Numbered from the stretch's first letter, positions 36,145-46,782 are shown. The stretch: 64,000 bases of DNA from an uncultured Bacteroides sp. (GCA_944320865.1 CALUJC010000001.1:1-64000), one strand, 5' to 3'. The notes: generated by a model not told the origin, from the sequence alone. Numbers and translations: made by a program.

Positions 36145-38292
36145 TTACTCTTCGTCCATCAGGATGTCCAGAATCTGGCAGGCAGCCTTGGCCACCGGAG
36201 TACCCGGGCCGAAGATGGCAGCCACGCCTGCCTTGTAGAGGAAGTCATAGTCCTGCGGGGGAATGACACCTCCGGCAAAGACCACGATGTCCTCGCGGCC
36301 CAGCTTCTTCAGCTCGTCCATCAACTGCGGAATCAAGGTCTTGTGGCCTGCCGCCAAAGAGGATACGCCCACTGCATGAACGTCGTTCTCCACGGCCTCG
36401 CGAGCAGCTTCCGCCGGGGTTTGGAAGAGCGGGCCCATGTCCACGTCGAAGCCGCAGTCGGCATAGCCCGTAGCTACGACTTTTGCACCACGGTCGTGCC
36501 CGTCCTGACCCATCTTGGCAATCATGATACGCGGCTGGCGACCTTCTTTCTTGGCAAACTTCTCGCACAGTTCACATGCCTTGGCGAAGTCTGCATCGTT
36601 TTTGCTTTCTGATGAATACACGCCTGATATGGTTCTAATCATTGCTTTATAACGTCCTACTACCTTCTCGCACGCATAGGAAATCTCGCCCAAAGTGGCA
36701 CGCACGCGGGCGGCTTCCACGGCCAACTCCAGCAGGTTGCCCTTGCCGGTGCGGACGCACTCGGTGATGGCATCCAGTGCCTTGTCTACGTCGGCCTGGT
36801 TGCGGTTGGCTTTCAGCTTCTTCAGGTTCTCCTCCTGCTCCTGGCGCACGGCGGTGTTGTCTATCTCGAGGATGTCGATGGGGTCTTCCTTCTCCAGGCG
36901 GTACTTGTTCACGCCGACAATGGTCTGCGCGCCGCTGTCGATGCGGGCCTGGGTGCGTGCGGCAGCCTCTTCGATGCGCATCTTGGGGATGCCCGTCTCG
37001 ATGGCCTTGGCCATGCCGCCCAGTTTCTCAATCTCCTGGATGTGCTCCCATGCCTTGTGGGCAATCTCGTTGGTCAGCGCCTCCACGTAGTAAGAGCCTC
37101 CCCACGGGTCGACGTTCTTGCAGACGTAGGTCTCTTCCTGGATATATATCTGGGTGTTGCGGGCGATGCGGGCCGAGAAGTCCGTCGGCAGGGCGATGGC
37201 CTCGTCCAAAGCATTGGTGTGCAGGGATTGCGTGTGACCCAGGGCAGCGGCCATGGCCTCGATGCAAGTACGTCCCACGTTGTTGAAGGGGTCTTGCTCG
37301 GTGAGCGACCAGCCGGACGTCTGGCAGTGCGTGCGCAGGGCCAGCGACTTGGGGTTCTTCGGGTTGAACTGCTTCACAATCTTGGCCCACAGCATACGGG
37401 CGGCCCGCATCTTGGCGATTTCCATGAAGTGGTTGGTGCCGATGGCCCAGAAGAAGGACAGGCGCGGGGCGAAGGCATCGATGTCCAATCCGGCATTGAC
37501 ACCGGCACGGAGGTATTCCAATCCGTCAGCCAAGGTGTAAGCCAGTTCAATGTCGGCCGTGGCGCCGGCTTCCTGCATGTGGTAGCCCGAGATGGAGATG
37601 GAGTTGAACTTCGGCATCTTCTGCGAGGTGTACTCGAAGATGTCGGAGATAATCTTCATGGAGAATGCAGGCGGATAGATATAGGTGTTGCGCACCATGA
37701 ATTCCTTCAGAATGTCGTTCTGGATGGTACCGGCCATCTCTTCCAGCTTAGCGCCTTGCTCCAGGCCGGCGTTGATGTAGAAGGCCATGACGGGCAGCAC
37801 GGCACCGTTCATCGTCATGGAGACGGACATCTTGTTCAAGGGAATGCCCTCGAAGAGGACTTTCATGTTCTCCAGCGAGCAGATGGACACGCCGGCCTTG
37901 CCGACATCACCCACCACGCGCTCATTGTCCGGGTCATAGCCACGGTGCGTGGGAAGGTCGAATGCCACGGAAAGTCCCTTCTGACCACTGGCCAGGTTGC
38001 GGCGATAGAAAGCGTTGGACTCTTCGGCCGTAGAGAATCCGGCATACTGACGGATGGTCCAAGGGCGGAAAGTGTACATCATGGAGTACGGGCCACGCAG
38101 ATAGGGCGGTATGCCGGCGGCATAATCCAGGTGCTCCATCCCTTCCAGGTCTTCCTTGGTATAAACAGGCTTCACTTCAATGTGCTCCGGCGTCTTCCAG
38201 TCAGTGTGGATGCCGTTGGCCTTTTGCCACTCAGCGCCGTCGACGGGCTGGAAAGCGGCATATATATCTAAGTTTTTGAAATCTTTTCTCAT
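36145..38292 (-). CDS. Methylmalonyl-CoA mutase large subunit
   Basis: A 715-residue adenosylcobalamin enzyme that interconverts succinyl-CoA and methylmalonyl-CoA, used by Bacteroides to make propionate. The TIM barrel (about 1-560) has [20 protein letters not shown] and [15 protein letters not shown]; the C-terminal B12 domain has [20 protein letters not shown] (DxHxxG; His binds cobalt) and [17 protein letters not shown]. The start at [11 protein letters not shown] gives the usual 715 residues. It follows mutA by 77 bp. Confidence 0.95.
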   Translation of the reverse strand: MRKDFKNLDIYAAFQPVDGAEWQKANGIHTDWKTPEHIEVKPVYTKEDLEGMEHLDYAAGIPPYLRGPYSMMYTFRPWTIRQYAGFSTAEESNAFYRRNLASGQKGLSVAFDLPTHRGYDPDNERVVGDVGKAGVSICSLENMKVLFEGIPLNKMSVSMTMNGAVLPVMAFYINAGLEQGAKLEEMAGTIQNDILKEFMVRNTYIYPPAFSMKIISDIFEYTSQKMPKFNSISISGYHMQEAGATADIELAYTLADGLEYLRAGVNAGLDIDAFAPRLSFFWAIGTNHFMEIAKMRAARMLWAKIVKQFNPKNPKSLALRTHCQTSGWSLTEQDPFNNVGRTCIEAMAAALGHTQSLHTNALDEAIALPTDFSARIARNTQIYIQEETYVCKNVDPWGGSYYVEALTNEIAHKAWEHIQEIEKLGGMAKAIETGIPKMRIEEAAARTQARIDSGAQTIVGVNKYRLEKEDPIDILEIDNTAVRQEQEENLKKLKANRNQADVDKALDAITECVRTGKGNLLELAVEAARVRATLGEISYACEKVVGRYKAMIRTISGVYSSESKNDADFAKACELCEKFAKKEGRQPRIMIAKMGQDGHDRGAKVVATGYADCGFDVDMGPLFQTPAEAAREAVENDVHAVGVSSLAAGHKTLIPQLMDELKKLGREDIVVFAGGVIPPQDYDFLYKAGVAAIFGPGTPVAKAACQILDILMDEE

Positions 38293-38369
38293 GGTTCTTA
38301 TGAGTTGACGAGGATTCAGTTGACAAGCAAACAAGGGCATGCCTTGTGCCTGGCAGCATTGTCCCCTTG

Positions 38370-40241
38370 TTAACTTAATAATTTAGCGTTGTATTCCTTT
38401 AAAGTCTCCAGCACGTTGACGCGTACATGAATGAAGTTCTCTATGCCTGCGGCTTTCAGCTCGTCCATGCAGGCAGGGGCACCGGCCACGATGAACATGG
38501 CGCGTCCGGCCAGTTCCTGGTAAGCCGGGATGGCGTACTCAGCATATTCGTCGTCGCTCGAGCAGAGCACCACGATGTCCGCCTTGGCAGCCATGGCAGC
38601 GTCGATACCCTCTTTCACGGTGTCGAAGCCCAGGTTGTCGATGACTTCGTATCCGGCGCAGGCCAGGAAGTTGCACGAGAACTGGGCACGTGCCTGGCGC
38701 ATGGCCAGGTTGCCGATGGTCAGCATGAAGGCCTTGGGGCGCTTGCCCGATGCCTCCGTCTGCAGGCGCAAGGCCTCGAACTCGCTGGCGGCACGGTCGA
38801 ATACCAAAGTAGCACAGTCTTTCTCGCATGCCTGATGCTCGCCACCGCCACAGCAGCACACGGCTTCGAGCGGCTTCTTGCCATCGGCCAGTTCCTGGAA
38901 GTTAGGATATTGGTTGGTGCCCAGCAGAATCTCTTTACGCTTGGCCACCGCTGTATGCCGTGCGGCATTGCTTGCGTTGACAGCTTCTTGTACTTTGCCT
39001 GCTTTGACGGCTGCCAGGAATCCGCCTTCGTCTTCTACGGAGAGGAACAGCTCCCAAGCCTGCTTGGCAATGGATACCGTAAGATTCTCAATGTAATAAG
39101 AACCGGCAGCGGGGTCTACTACCTTATCGAAATGCGATTCTTCCTTCAGCAGGAGCTGTTGGTTGCGTGCCAGGTGCTCGGAGAACTCGTTGGGAGTTTC
39201 GTAAGCCTTGTCGAAGGGCACTACCGTCATGGAGTCTACACCGGCCAGAGCGGCACTCATGGCCTCGGTCTGCGTGCGCAACAAATTAACGTAAGAATCA
39301 AACAGAGTGAGGTTGAAAGTAGAAGTCTCGGCATGTACGCACATCTTGGCCGCGCACTTACAGTCGTCTTCCTTCAGGTAGGAAGCCACGATGTTGGCCC
39401 ACAACAGGCGGGCTGCACGGAACTTGGCGATTTCGAGGAAATAGTTGGAGCTGATGCCGAAGTTGAATTTAATCTTTCCGGCCACCGTAGCTGCAGGGAT
39501 ACCGGCTTCGGTCAGCGCGTTCAGGTATTCATTGCCCCAAGCCAAAGCATAGCCCAGTTCCTGATAGATGTAAGCGCCGGCATTGTTCAGCGTCAGTGCG
39601 CCCACGTTCAGCACCCGGTATCCGGGCAGCGGGGCGGTAGCGGCCAGCAGAGCCTTGGCGGTATCCACCAGGCAGCCTTTTTCCTTGCCCTTGGCCAGCA
39701 TCTTGCCCATGGGGTCGTAGTTGATGGAGCCTTGCAGCTTGGACAGGTCGTAGCCTTTGCCTTGGAAGTAAGCCACCAGCAGGTTAGCCAGTTCCACCAC
39801 GTGGCCTTGGCAGATGGAGAAGTTCAGCTCCACGCACTCGGCGCAGATGTCTTTCAGCAAAGTGTCCAGGTAGGCGGCATCCAGCTGCTTGGCTTTCAGA
39901 TGGAAGGAGAGGGAGTCGATGCCCTTGTTCAGCACATCCAACGCTTTGGCATTGGCCTCGGCGGCATCGGCTGCGTCAATCTCCTGGCGCACAAGCCAGC
40001 TGTTGTTGTCTTTCTTGTTGCCTCTCAAGTAGGGGAATTCACCGGGAAGGGCCTCTGTGGTTTTCAATCCCTCCAGGTCTTCCCTGCGGTAAAAGGGCTT
40101 TACTTTAAAGCCTTCGTTGGTTTTCCAAACGAGTTTCTTCTCAAAGTCCGCGCCTTTCAGGTCGACGGTAATCTTCTCCATCCACGCATCGGTAGAGACG
40201 GGAGGAAAGTCCGAGAAGAGTTTTTCATTGATATCTGCCAT
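38370..40241 (-). CDS. Methylmalonyl-CoA mutase small subunit
   Basis: A 623-residue non-catalytic partner of mutB with the same two-domain layout but a degenerate B12 domain lacking the DxHxxG histidine motif. Near residues 465-482 it carries a cysteine-rich insert, [17 protein letters not shown], with six cysteines and a histidine between the barrel and the C-terminal domain, which may bind metal or be disulfide-linked; this looks unusual. It is the first gene of the mutA-mutB pair. Confidence 0.93.
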   Translation of the reverse strand: MADINEKLFSDFPPVSTDAWMEKITVDLKGADFEKKLVWKTNEGFKVKPFYRREDLEGLKTTEALPGEFPYLRGNKKDNNSWLVRQEIDAADAAEANAKALDVLNKGIDSLSFHLKAKQLDAAYLDTLLKDICAECVELNFSICQGHVVELANLLVAYFQGKGYDLSKLQGSINYDPMGKMLAKGKEKGCLVDTAKALLAATAPLPGYRVLNVGALTLNNAGAYIYQELGYALAWGNEYLNALTEAGIPAATVAGKIKFNFGISSNYFLEIAKFRAARLLWANIVASYLKEDDCKCAAKMCVHAETSTFNLTLFDSYVNLLRTQTEAMSAALAGVDSMTVVPFDKAYETPNEFSEHLARNQQLLLKEESHFDKVVDPAAGSYYIENLTVSIAKQAWELFLSVEDEGGFLAAVKAGKVQEAVNASNAARHTAVAKRKEILLGTNQYPNFQELADGKKPLEAVCCCGGGEHQACEKDCATLVFDRAASEFEALRLQTEASGKRPKAFMLTIGNLAMRQARAQFSCNFLACAGYEVIDNLGFDTVKEGIDAAMAAKADIVVLCSSDDEYAEYAIPAYQELAGRAMFIVAGAPACMDELKAAGIENFIHVRVNVLETLKEYNAKLLS

Positions 40242-40300
40242 AGTTTATCTATTTAAATAAGTAAAACTGTTCTCTTATCAAAACGTCATTTACAGACATG

Positions 40301-40308
40301 CAAATATA
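40301..40308 (-). promoter_or_regulatory. Promoter -7 box for mutA-mutB
   Basis: TATATTTG on the minus strand, about 60 bp upstream of the mutA ATG. No cobalamin riboswitch was recognised in the gap. Confidence 0.55.
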
Positions 40309-40399
40309 CGCAATTCATTGGGATAAGTGTGTTTTTCAGCCGACTTTTTGCCTTCCCGCCTTAAAAAAGCTAAACAAGCGGGGGATAGGACGCCCGGCA

Positions 40400-40505
40400 A
40401 GCCAGCCTACCATCGCCATCGTGGTAGGCTTTCAACGCTACCGTGGTAGGCTTTCAACGCTACCGTGGTAGGCTTCCAACGCTACCAAAGCAGGCTTTCA
40501 ACGCC
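40400..40505 (-). repeat. Phased palindrome array C (4 x 22 bp), entering a coding region
   Basis: Units of TGGTAGGCTTTCAACGCTAC start at 40422, 40444, 40466 and (as AAGCAGGCTTTCAACGC) 40488, exactly 22 bp apart; a weaker half-unit precedes at about 40400. The last two units encode the C-terminus of the HAD phosphatase, whose TAG stop at 40460-40462 lies inside a unit. Confidence 0.9.
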
Positions 40506-41215
40506 TCCCAGCCATCGCAGAGGGCCTGCATGGAGGGCAGCAGCACGTCGGCACCGGCATCGAGCAGCACCTGCCCGTCCAACGGACCGGTGTTGACAGC
40601 TACGGTGAAGATGCCTGCCGCGCAGCCTGCCTGCACGCCGATGGGGGCATTTTCGACGACAATAGCCTCCCAGGGCTGCACGCCGGCCTTCTCCAAGCCC
40701 ATGAGGTAGGGTTCGGGATGGGGCTTGCCATACTTCACGTCGAAGGCCGTGACCATGCGGTCGCGCTGAAACATGCCGGGGAAGCAATGCTGAAGGCGGT
40801 CGAACAAGGAATGTTGTCCCGACCCCGTCACAAGGACAGGTATAATGCCTTCGGCCTTCAGTTTCTGCAGCAGTTCCCAGGCTCCCGGCATGCGCTCAGG
40901 CTCGGGGTTCTTGGCGAACTCAGCACTTTTTTCATCATAAATAGTTTTCACCAACTCAGGGTCGGCATCCTTGCCAAATTGGCGACGATAAACGATGTTA
41001 ATGGTAGACGAGCCGGTGCGCCCCTCATGCAGGAAGGCTTCTTCGCGGCTGAGGTGCAGGCCATAACGCGCCATGACCTTATTCCAAGCATCGGCATGAT
41101 AAGGCATGGAGTTGAACAACACACCATCCATGTCGAACAAGACGGCTTTCAGCCGGATACCCGAATAACCGTGTCTTTCCAGATAGCGGATAACGGATGC
41201 TTTAAAATCTGACAT
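40460..41215 (-). CDS. HAD-superfamily phosphatase (beta-phosphoglucomutase-like)
   Basis: A 251-residue HAD hydrolase of subfamily IA. Motif I is VLFDMDGVLFNS (nucleophile and acid/base Asp), motif II VLVTGSGQ, motif III KYGKPHPEPY and motif IV VVENAPIGVQAG. The cap domain follows motif I. The substrate is likely a sugar phosphate. The last 14 residues (ALKACFGSVGSLPR) are encoded by palindrome array C, so the true C-terminus was probably remodelled by the array. Confidence 0.88.
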   Translation of the reverse strand: MSDFKASVIRYLERHGYSGIRLKAVLFDMDGVLFNSMPYHADAWNKVMARYGLHLSREEAFLHEGRTGSSTINIVYRRQFGKDADPELVKTIYDEKSAEFAKNPEPERMPGAWELLQKLKAEGIIPVLVTGSGQHSLFDRLQHCFPGMFQRDRMVTAFDVKYGKPHPEPYLMGLEKAGVQPWEAIVVENAPIGVQAGCAAGIFTVAVNTGPLDGQVLLDAGADVLLPSMQALCDGWEALKACFGSVGSLPR

Positions 41216-41251
41216 ATAAATAACTGTACAAAATTAAATGATAACTTAGCT

Positions 41252-41415
41252 ATGCACTTTTTCTTTCGCTTGTCCGAAAGAAAAAGATGCCAAAAAGAAA
41301 GGACCCCGGCTGTGCCCGTCGGGCTACTCCGGTCAGCTTTCAGCCTAAGGGGCAGAAACTCGCTTCGCTCAGACAGTCTGCCCCTTTTCACGGCTGAAAA
41401 CTTCCCTCCGCTTCA
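41252..41415 (-). repeat. Dispersed intergenic hairpin repeat, copy 2
   Basis: Reverse complement closely matches 1-180: GCACTTTTTCTTTCGCTTGTC..., CCGTCGGGCTACTCC, and GGGGCAGA...TCTGCCCC around CTCGCTTCGCTC. It forms a converging pair with copy 3; the 130 bp between them is GC-rich without a convincing gene. Confidence 0.8.
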
Positions 41416-41544
41416 CGCCCGCCGGTCAATGCCGGAGAGCCATGCGGCATCAAGCCGTGCTATGCAGAGACGTGGCGTGCCGCGTCTCACAGACCGGAAG
41501 GCCTGCCGCCCCACGCCGCATGGCCGCGCCTAAGCGGAGGGGCG

Positions 41545-41724
41545 TAAAGCGGAGAGCGCGTTTTTGCGTGAAGAACGGCAGTTTGTTTGAGCGAAGCGAG
41601 TTGACTGCCGTTTAGCAAAAACGTGCTCGGAGTAGCCCCGTAGATTCAGCGCTTGACTTTTTTCTTTTGGTATCTTTTCTTTTTGTGGCAAGACAAAAAG
41701 AAAAGTACATATAAATTCCCACTT
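41545..41724 (+). repeat. Dispersed intergenic hairpin repeat, copy 3 (diverged)
   Basis: AAGCGGAG, an ACGGCAGT...ACTGCCGT hairpin around GAGCGAAGCGAG, CGGAGTAGCCC, TTTCTTTTTGTGGCAAGAC and CATATAAATTCCCA occur in the same order as copy 1. Stems have changed sequence on both sides and remain paired. Confidence 0.75.
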
Positions 41725-41757
41725 ATATTAAACAGGTTTGTTGCTACTTAGAAACAA

Positions 41758-41790
41758 ATATGGGCAGCCCATACAAAGGGCTGCCCATAT
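41758..41790 (-). terminator. Intrinsic terminator of pgi
   Basis: ATATGGGCAGCCC pairs with GGGCTGCCCATAT, 37 bp past the pgi stop, with a T-rich downstream flank on the minus strand. Confidence 0.8.
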
Positions 41791-41826
41791 CCTCTATATC
41801 ATATCACAATTTGTCCATGCAGCGCA

Positions 41827-43173
41827 TTACAGACGGGCTTGGATGGCTTTGGACTCTTCTTCATAACCCGGCTTGTTGAGCAGGGCAAACATGTTCTTCT
41901 TGTAAGCCTCTACACCCGGCTGGTTGAACGGATTGACACCAAGGATGTAGCCGCTGATGCCGCAAGCCTTCTCGAAGAAGTAGAGCAAACCGCCGATGCT
42001 TTCCTCGTTCAAGGCAGGAATAACAATGCGCATGTTGGGCACACCGCCATCGACGTGAGCAAGTTGCGTGCCCAGTTCGGCCATCTTGTTCACCTCGTCC
42101 ACGTGCTTGCCGGCCAGGTAGTTCAAGCCGTCCAGGTTTTCGGCATCAGTGGGCACGGTGAGGTTGTGGTTTACCTTCTCCACGGAGATTACCGTCTCGA
42201 AGATGGTGCGCTCGCCCTCCTGAATCCATTGGCCCATGGAGTGCAGGTCGGTGGAGAAGTCTACGGAAGCAGGGAAGATACCTTTGTTTTCCTTACCTTC
42301 CGACTCGCCGTACAGCTGCTTCCACCACTCGCTGACGTAGTGCAGTTTGGGGTTGAAGTTCACGAGGATTTCAATCTTCTTGCCGCTCTTGTAGAGTTCG
42401 TTGCGGGTAGCGGCATAGATGGCTGCGGGATTCTCGGCGAAGGGAACGTCGTTGCCGCAAGCCTTCTCCATGGCCACGGCGCCGGCCACCAGTTTATCAA
42501 TGTCGAAACCGGCCACGGCGATGGGCAACAGGCCTACGGGAGTGAGCACGGAGAAGCGTCCGCCCACGTTGTCGGGGATGATGAATGACTTATAGCCTTC
42601 CTTGTCGGCCGTTACACGGGCTGCGCCTTTCTTGGCATCGGTGATGGCTACAATGACCTTCTTGGCCATGTCCTTGCCACGCTCGTCTTCGCACTGCTTC
42701 TTGAGCAGGCGGAATGCCAAAGCGGTTTCGGTCGTGGTGCCCGACTTGGAGATATTGATTACACCGAACTTCTTGCCCTTCAGGTATTCGGTCAGTTCAT
42801 ACAAGTAATCTTCACCGATATTGTGGCCTGCATACAGGATGGTAGGAGCCGACTTCTTTTCCTGCAACCAAGCAAAACTATTGGACAGCGCCTCGATGAC
42901 GGCACGTGCACCCAGGTAGCTGCCGCCGATGCCTGCCACTACCACTACCTCGCAGTTGTCGCGCAGCACCTCGGCCGTAGCCTTCAAGTCAGCCAGATGC
43001 TCTTTGGAAATGGAAGAAGGGAGGTGCAACCATCCCAAGAAATCGTTACCCTTGCCTGTACCGTTTTCCAGTGCTTCTTGTGCGGCCTTTACCTGTGCTT
43101 CGTAGGCAAAGACACTCTCTTTGGAAATGAATCCAAAAGTCTTTTCAATGTTTAAGCTAATCATATCGTTCAA
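41827..43173 (-). CDS. Glucose-6-phosphate isomerase
   Basis: A 448-residue Pgi, the shorter bacterial form. [33 protein letters not shown] and a C-terminal helix with [10 protein letters not shown]-like sequence ([15 protein letters not shown]) mark the active site; the Glu and Lys in VEAYK are catalytic. It converts glucose 6-phosphate and fructose 6-phosphate. Start at MNDMISLN or MISLN. It lies downstream of gpsA by about 90 bp. Confidence 0.94.
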   Translation of the reverse strand: MNDMISLNIEKTFGFISKESVFAYEAQVKAAQEALENGTGKGNDFLGWLHLPSSISKEHLADLKATAEVLRDNCEVVVVAGIGGSYLGARAVIEALSNSFAWLQEKKSAPTILYAGHNIGEDYLYELTEYLKGKKFGVINISKSGTTTETALAFRLLKKQCEDERGKDMAKKVIVAITDAKKGAARVTADKEGYKSFIIPDNVGGRFSVLTPVGLLPIAVAGFDIDKLVAGAVAMEKACGNDVPFAENPAAIYAATRNELYKSGKKIEILVNFNPKLHYVSEWWKQLYGESEGKENKGIFPASVDFSTDLHSMGQWIQEGERTIFETVISVEKVNHNLTVPTDAENLDGLNYLAGKHVDEVNKMAELGTQLAHVDGGVPNMRIVIPALNEESIGGLLYFFEKACGISGYILGVNPFNQPGVEAYKKNMFALLNKPGYEEESKAIQARL

Positions 43174-43262
43174 AGTTTTAGTTTCCCCCTCCTCCCGCCT
43201 TGCAGAGGGAGGAAGAGGTTACCCGATTAATAATCTTCCTTATACACAGCCGCCCGGCGCCT

Positions 43263-44258
43263 TCAGCGGAAGGAGTCGGTCAGCAACTTTATTTCTATCA
43301 CCGGCGAGATGCGTTCATACAAGATGTTATATACCGCATCCACTATCGGCATGTTCACGTGGTAATGCTGGTTTATCTCCTTGATGCATTTGGTGCCATA
43401 ATAGCCCTCGGCTATCATCTCCATCTCCATCTGCGCGCTTTTCACCGAGTAACCCTTGCCCACCATGGCGCCAAAGGTGCGGTTGCGGCTGAAGTTGGAG
43501 TAACCCGTCACCAGCAAATCGCCCAAATAAGCAGAATCAATAACATTACGGTCGATGGGATGCACGGTCTGCAGGAAGCGCTCCATCTCTTGCACGGCGT
43601 TCGACATGAGCACCGCCTGAAAGTTGTCGCCATACTTCAGCCCGTTGCAGATGCCGGCCGCTATGGCATACACGTTCTTCAGCACGGAGCCGTACTCGAT
43701 GCCCACCACGTCGTTGCTCACCGAAGTCTTGATGTAAGAGCTGGCCAGCAGGCGCGCCACGGTGGTGGCCTTAGCGGTGTCGGGGCAAGCAATGGTGAGG
43801 TAGGACAGGCGCTCCATGGCCACCTCTTCGGCATGGCAGGGGCCGGCCACCACGGCGATGTTTTCGGGCGGCACGCCGTACTCCTTGGTGAAGTAGTCGG
43901 ACACGATGAGGTTGTCGTCGGGCACGATGCCCTTGATGGCGGAGATAATGAACTTGTCCTTTATCTTTGCCTTCAGCTTCTTCAAGTGGCTCTTCAAGTA
44001 GGGGGACGGGGTGACGAATATCAGCGTGTCCGACTCCTTGACGATGTCGTTGATGTTGGAGCTGAAGTGGATGCGCTTCACGTCGAACTTCACGCTGGTC
44101 AGATAGGCAGGGTTGTGGCCCAGGCGCTTGAAGTCGGCAATGCGGTCGTCGCGACGCATGTACCAATTCAGCGAGTCGGCTTGCGCCAACACCATTTTGG
44201 CTATGGCGGTCGCCCAACTGCCTCCGCCCATGATGGCTATCTTTCCAGGTAATTTCAT
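43263..44258 (-). CDS. Glycerol-3-phosphate dehydrogenase [NAD(P)+]
   Basis: A 331-residue GpsA that makes glycerol 3-phosphate for phospholipids. The Rossmann motif is [17 protein letters not shown], a variant of GxGxxGx[23 protein letters not shown] and [18 protein letters not shown] follow, with the catalytic Lys in the last region. It follows lysS by 32 bp and precedes pgi, so lysS-gpsA-pgi may be one transcript. Confidence 0.93.
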   Translation of the reverse strand: MKLPGKIAIMGGGSWATAIAKMVLAQADSLNWYMRRDDRIADFKRLGHNPAYLTSVKFDVKRIHFSSNINDIVKESDTLIFVTPSPYLKSHLKKLKAKIKDKFIISAIKGIVPDDNLIVSDYFTKEYGVPPENIAVVAGPCHAEEVAMERLSYLTIACPDTAKATTVARLLASSYIKTSVSNDVVGIEYGSVLKNVYAIAAGICNGLKYGDNFQAVLMSNAVQEMERFLQTVHPIDRNVIDSAYLGDLLVTGYSNFSRNRTFGAMVGKGYSVKSAQMEMEMIAEGYYGTKCIKEINQHYHVNMPIVDAVYNILYERISPVIEIKLLTDSFR

Positions 44259-44290
44259 GGCTCCCTATATACCTTTATATTATATATACG

Positions 44291-46018
44291 TTACTGTATC
44301 CGGTTTATCCAGCCTTCGACGTCGGCCACGGTGGGGTTGTCCAGGCCCAGCTTGTACTTCTTGTTGATGCCGCAGATGTCCATGTGCAGCTTCTGGGGGT
44401 TGACGGACTTCATGCTGTCCACCACGGTGTAGCCTGCCTTCTGGATGAGGGGCACCCAGGCTTCGGGAATGCCCAGCTCGGTGTAGCGGGCGGGAGCGTC
44501 CTTGGGGGCGACCTTCTCGGGGCGCATCTGCGGGAAGAAGAGCACCTCCTGGATGAAGGGCTGCCCCGTCATGAGCATGGTGAGGCGGTCGATGCCGATG
44601 CCGATGCCCGAGGTGGGCGGCATGCCGTACTGCAGGGCCTTGAGGAAATCCTGGTCGATGAACATGGCCTCGTCGTCGCCCTTTTCGCTGAGGCGGAGCT
44701 GCTCCTTGAAGCGCTCTTCCTGGTCGATGGGGTCGTTCAGCTCGCTGTAGGCGTTGGCCAGTTCCTTGCCGTTCACCATCAGCTCGAAGCGCTCGGTGAG
44801 GCCGGGCTTAGAGCGGTGCATCTTGGTGAGGGGCGACATTTCCACCGGGTAGTCGGTGATGAAGGTGGGCTGCAGGAAGGTGCCTTCGCAGAACTCGCCG
44901 AAGATTTCGTCTATCAGCTTGCCCTTGCCCATGGTGTCGTCTATCTCCATGTTCAGCTCCTTGCATATCTGGCGTATCTCGTCTTCGGTCTTGCCGTTGA
45001 GGTCGTAGCCGGTCTTCTCCTTGATGGCGTCGAGGATGGGGAGGCGGCGGTAGGGTGCCTTGAAGCTGATGGTCTTGCCGTCTATCACCGTCTCGGTCGA
45101 GCCGTTCACGGCGAGGCAGATGCGCTCGAGCAGCTTCTCGGTGAAGCCCATCATCCAATTGTAGTCTTTGTACTGCACGTACAGCTCCATGCAGGTGAAC
45201 TCGGGGTTGTGGTTCTTGTCCATGCCCTCGTTGCGGAAGTTCTTGCCTATCTCGTACACGCCTTCGAAGCCGCCCACTATCAGCCGCTTCAGGTAGAGCT
45301 CGGTGGCGATGCGCAGGTAGAGGTCGATGTCGAGCGAGTTGTGGTGGGTGATGAACGGCCTGGCGCTGGCTCCGCCGGGTATGGACTGCAGGATGGGTGT
45401 CTCGACCTCGGTGTAGCCGGCCTCGTCGAGGGCGGCGCGCAGGGTGCTGATTATTTTGGAGCGCTTCAGGAAGGTGTCCTTCACGCCGTCGTTCACGATG
45501 AGGTCGAGGTAGCGTTGGCGGTAGCGCAGCTCGGGGTCGTCGAACTTGTCGTAGGCCACGCCGTCTTTGTACTTCACCACGGGCAGGGGCCGCAGGCTCT
45601 TGGAGAGGACGGTGAGCTTCTGCGCGTGGATGGAGATTTCGCCCATCTGGGTACGGAACACGAAGCCCTCGATGCCGATGAAGTCGCCCAGGTCGAGCAG
45701 TCGCTTGAAGACGACGTTGTACATGTCCTTGTTCTCGTCCGGGCAGATGTCGTCGCGGGTGATGTACACCTGGATGCGGCCGCGCGAGTCCTGCAGCTCG
45801 ATGAAGGAGGCCTTGCCCATGACGCGGCGGCTCATCATGCGGCCGGCCACGGAGACGTGGCGGGGCTCGGCGCCGTCCTCGAATTCAGCTTTTATGTCGG
45901 TCGAAAAAGCATTGGTTACATACTCGGCCGCCGGGTAGGGGTCGATGCCCATGGCGCGCAGTTCGGCCAGGCTCTGGCGGCGGATGATTTCCTGTTCACT
46001 TAGTTCTAATACGTTCAT
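44291..46018 (-). CDS. Lysyl-tRNA synthetase (class II)
   Basis: A 575-residue LysS. The OB-fold anticodon domain (about 55-165, VAGRMMSRRVMGKASFIELQD) is followed by the class II core: motif 1 VETPILQSIPGGASARPF, motif 2 FRNEGMDKNHNPEFT and motif 3 GIGIGIDRLTMLMTG. It has a C-terminal extension of about 70 residues beyond the E. coli form. The start at 46018 (MNVLELSEQE) was chosen because the longer frame overlaps the -7 box at 46045. Confidence 0.95.
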   Translation of the reverse strand: MNVLELSEQEIIRRQSLAELRAMGIDPYPAAEYVTNAFSTDIKAEFEDGAEPRHVSVAGRMMSRRVMGKASFIELQDSRGRIQVYITRDDICPDENKDMYNVVFKRLLDLGDFIGIEGFVFRTQMGEISIHAQKLTVLSKSLRPLPVVKYKDGVAYDKFDDPELRYRQRYLDLIVNDGVKDTFLKRSKIISTLRAALDEAGYTEVETPILQSIPGGASARPFITHHNSLDIDLYLRIATELYLKRLIVGGFEGVYEIGKNFRNEGMDKNHNPEFTCMELYVQYKDYNWMMGFTEKLLERICLAVNGSTETVIDGKTISFKAPYRRLPILDAIKEKTGYDLNGKTEDEIRQICKELNMEIDDTMGKGKLIDEIFGEFCEGTFLQPTFITDYPVEMSPLTKMHRSKPGLTERFELMVNGKELANAYSELNDPIDQEERFKEQLRLSEKGDDEAMFIDQDFLKALQYGMPPTSGIGIGIDRLTMLMTGQPFIQEVLFFPQMRPEKVAPKDAPARYTELGIPEAWVPLIQKAGYTVVDSMKSVNPQKLHMDICGINKKYKLGLDNPTVADVEGWINRIQ

Positions 46019-46044
46019 TTCGTTACTCTGCGTCAATTTGGGGG

Positions 46045-46052
46045 CAAAAATA
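46045..46052 (-). promoter_or_regulatory. Promoter -7 box for lysS
   Basis: TATTTTTG on the minus strand, 27 bp upstream of the lysS ATG; divergent from 46107-46114. Confidence 0.55.
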
Positions 46053-46106
46053 CGAAACATTTTGCATTTTTCCGCGCCGGGGGGCACATTTTCCGGAGGG
46101 AATGCC

Positions 46107-46114
46107 TATATTTG
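46107..46114 (+). promoter_or_regulatory. Promoter -7 box for the cytidylate kinase-like gene
   Basis: TATATTTG, 36 bp before the ATG at 46150. Confidence 0.6.
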
Positions 46115-46149
46115 CCCTCGACACGTACTTTTTAATCTTAGAAACGGAC

Positions 46150-46782
46150 ATGATGAACAAGAAAATCATAGTGAACATCGGCCGCCAGCTGGGCAGCGGG
46201 GGCCGCGAAATCGGGGCGAAGCTGGCCGCGCGCCTGGGCATCGACTTTTACGACAAGGAGCTCATCCGGCTGGCCTCGGAGCAGAGCGGGCTGCGCTCGG
46301 AGTTCTTTGAGAAGGCGGACGAGCGGGCCTCGCAGTCGGTGCTGGGCGGGCTGTTCGGCATGCGCTTCCCCTTCATAGGCGACGGCGCGATGCCGGCAAG
46401 CAACTGCCTGAGCAACGACTCGCTGTTCCAGGTGCAGAGCGACGTCATCCGCCACCTGGCCCAGGAGCGCTCGTGCCTCTTCGTGGGCCGCTGCGCGGAC
46501 TACATATTGCGCGACCATCCGTGGTGCGCCAACATCTTCATCTCCGCCTCCAGGGCCGACCGCATCGCGCGCCTGTGCCGCCTGCACGGCATCAGCGAGG
46601 ACGCCGCCGTGGCCATGATGGAGAAGGCGGACAAGAAGCGCTCGGACTACTACAACTACTACAGCAACAAGACGTGGGGCGCCGCGGCCACTTACCACCT
46701 GTGCATCGACTCGTCGGCGCTGGGCGTGGAGGCCACGACGGACTTCATCGAGACGTTCGTGAGGAGGAAGCTGGAGATATGA
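46150..46782 (+). CDS. Cytidylate kinase-like protein
   Basis: A 210-residue P-loop kinase of the Cytidylate_kin2 type. VNIGRQLGSGGREIGAKLA is the nucleotide-binding loop, lacking the usual GKS/T end; DFYDKELI follows, and CLFVGRCADYILRD and FISASRADRIAR complete the core. True Cmk is at 9095-9832, so this is a second, divergent kinase of unknown substrate. Start at 46150 (MMNKK) or the next ATG. GC content is high. Confidence 0.82.
   Translation: MMNKKIIVNIGRQLGSGGREIGAKLAARLGIDFYDKELIRLASEQSGLRSEFFEKADERASQSVLGGLFGMRFPFIGDGAMPASNCLSNDSLFQVQSDVIRHLAQERSCLFVGRCADYILRDHPWCANIFISASRADRIARLCRLHGISEDAAVAMMEKADKKRSDYYNYYSNKTWGAAATYHLCIDSSALGVEATTDFIETFVRRKLEI

Noticed and set aside
38427-40256. 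Open frame of 609 codons opposite mutA
   Set aside because: Antisense shadow of a GC-rich gene; no motif, and mutA is complete.
40242-40400. Cobalamin riboswitch upstream of mutA
   Set aside because: Expected because the enzyme uses B12, but no B12-box-like element could be found in the short leader.
44384-46003. Open frame of 539 codons opposite lysS
   Set aside because: Very rich in Val, Ala, Leu and Gly without domain structure; lysS is complete on the other strand.
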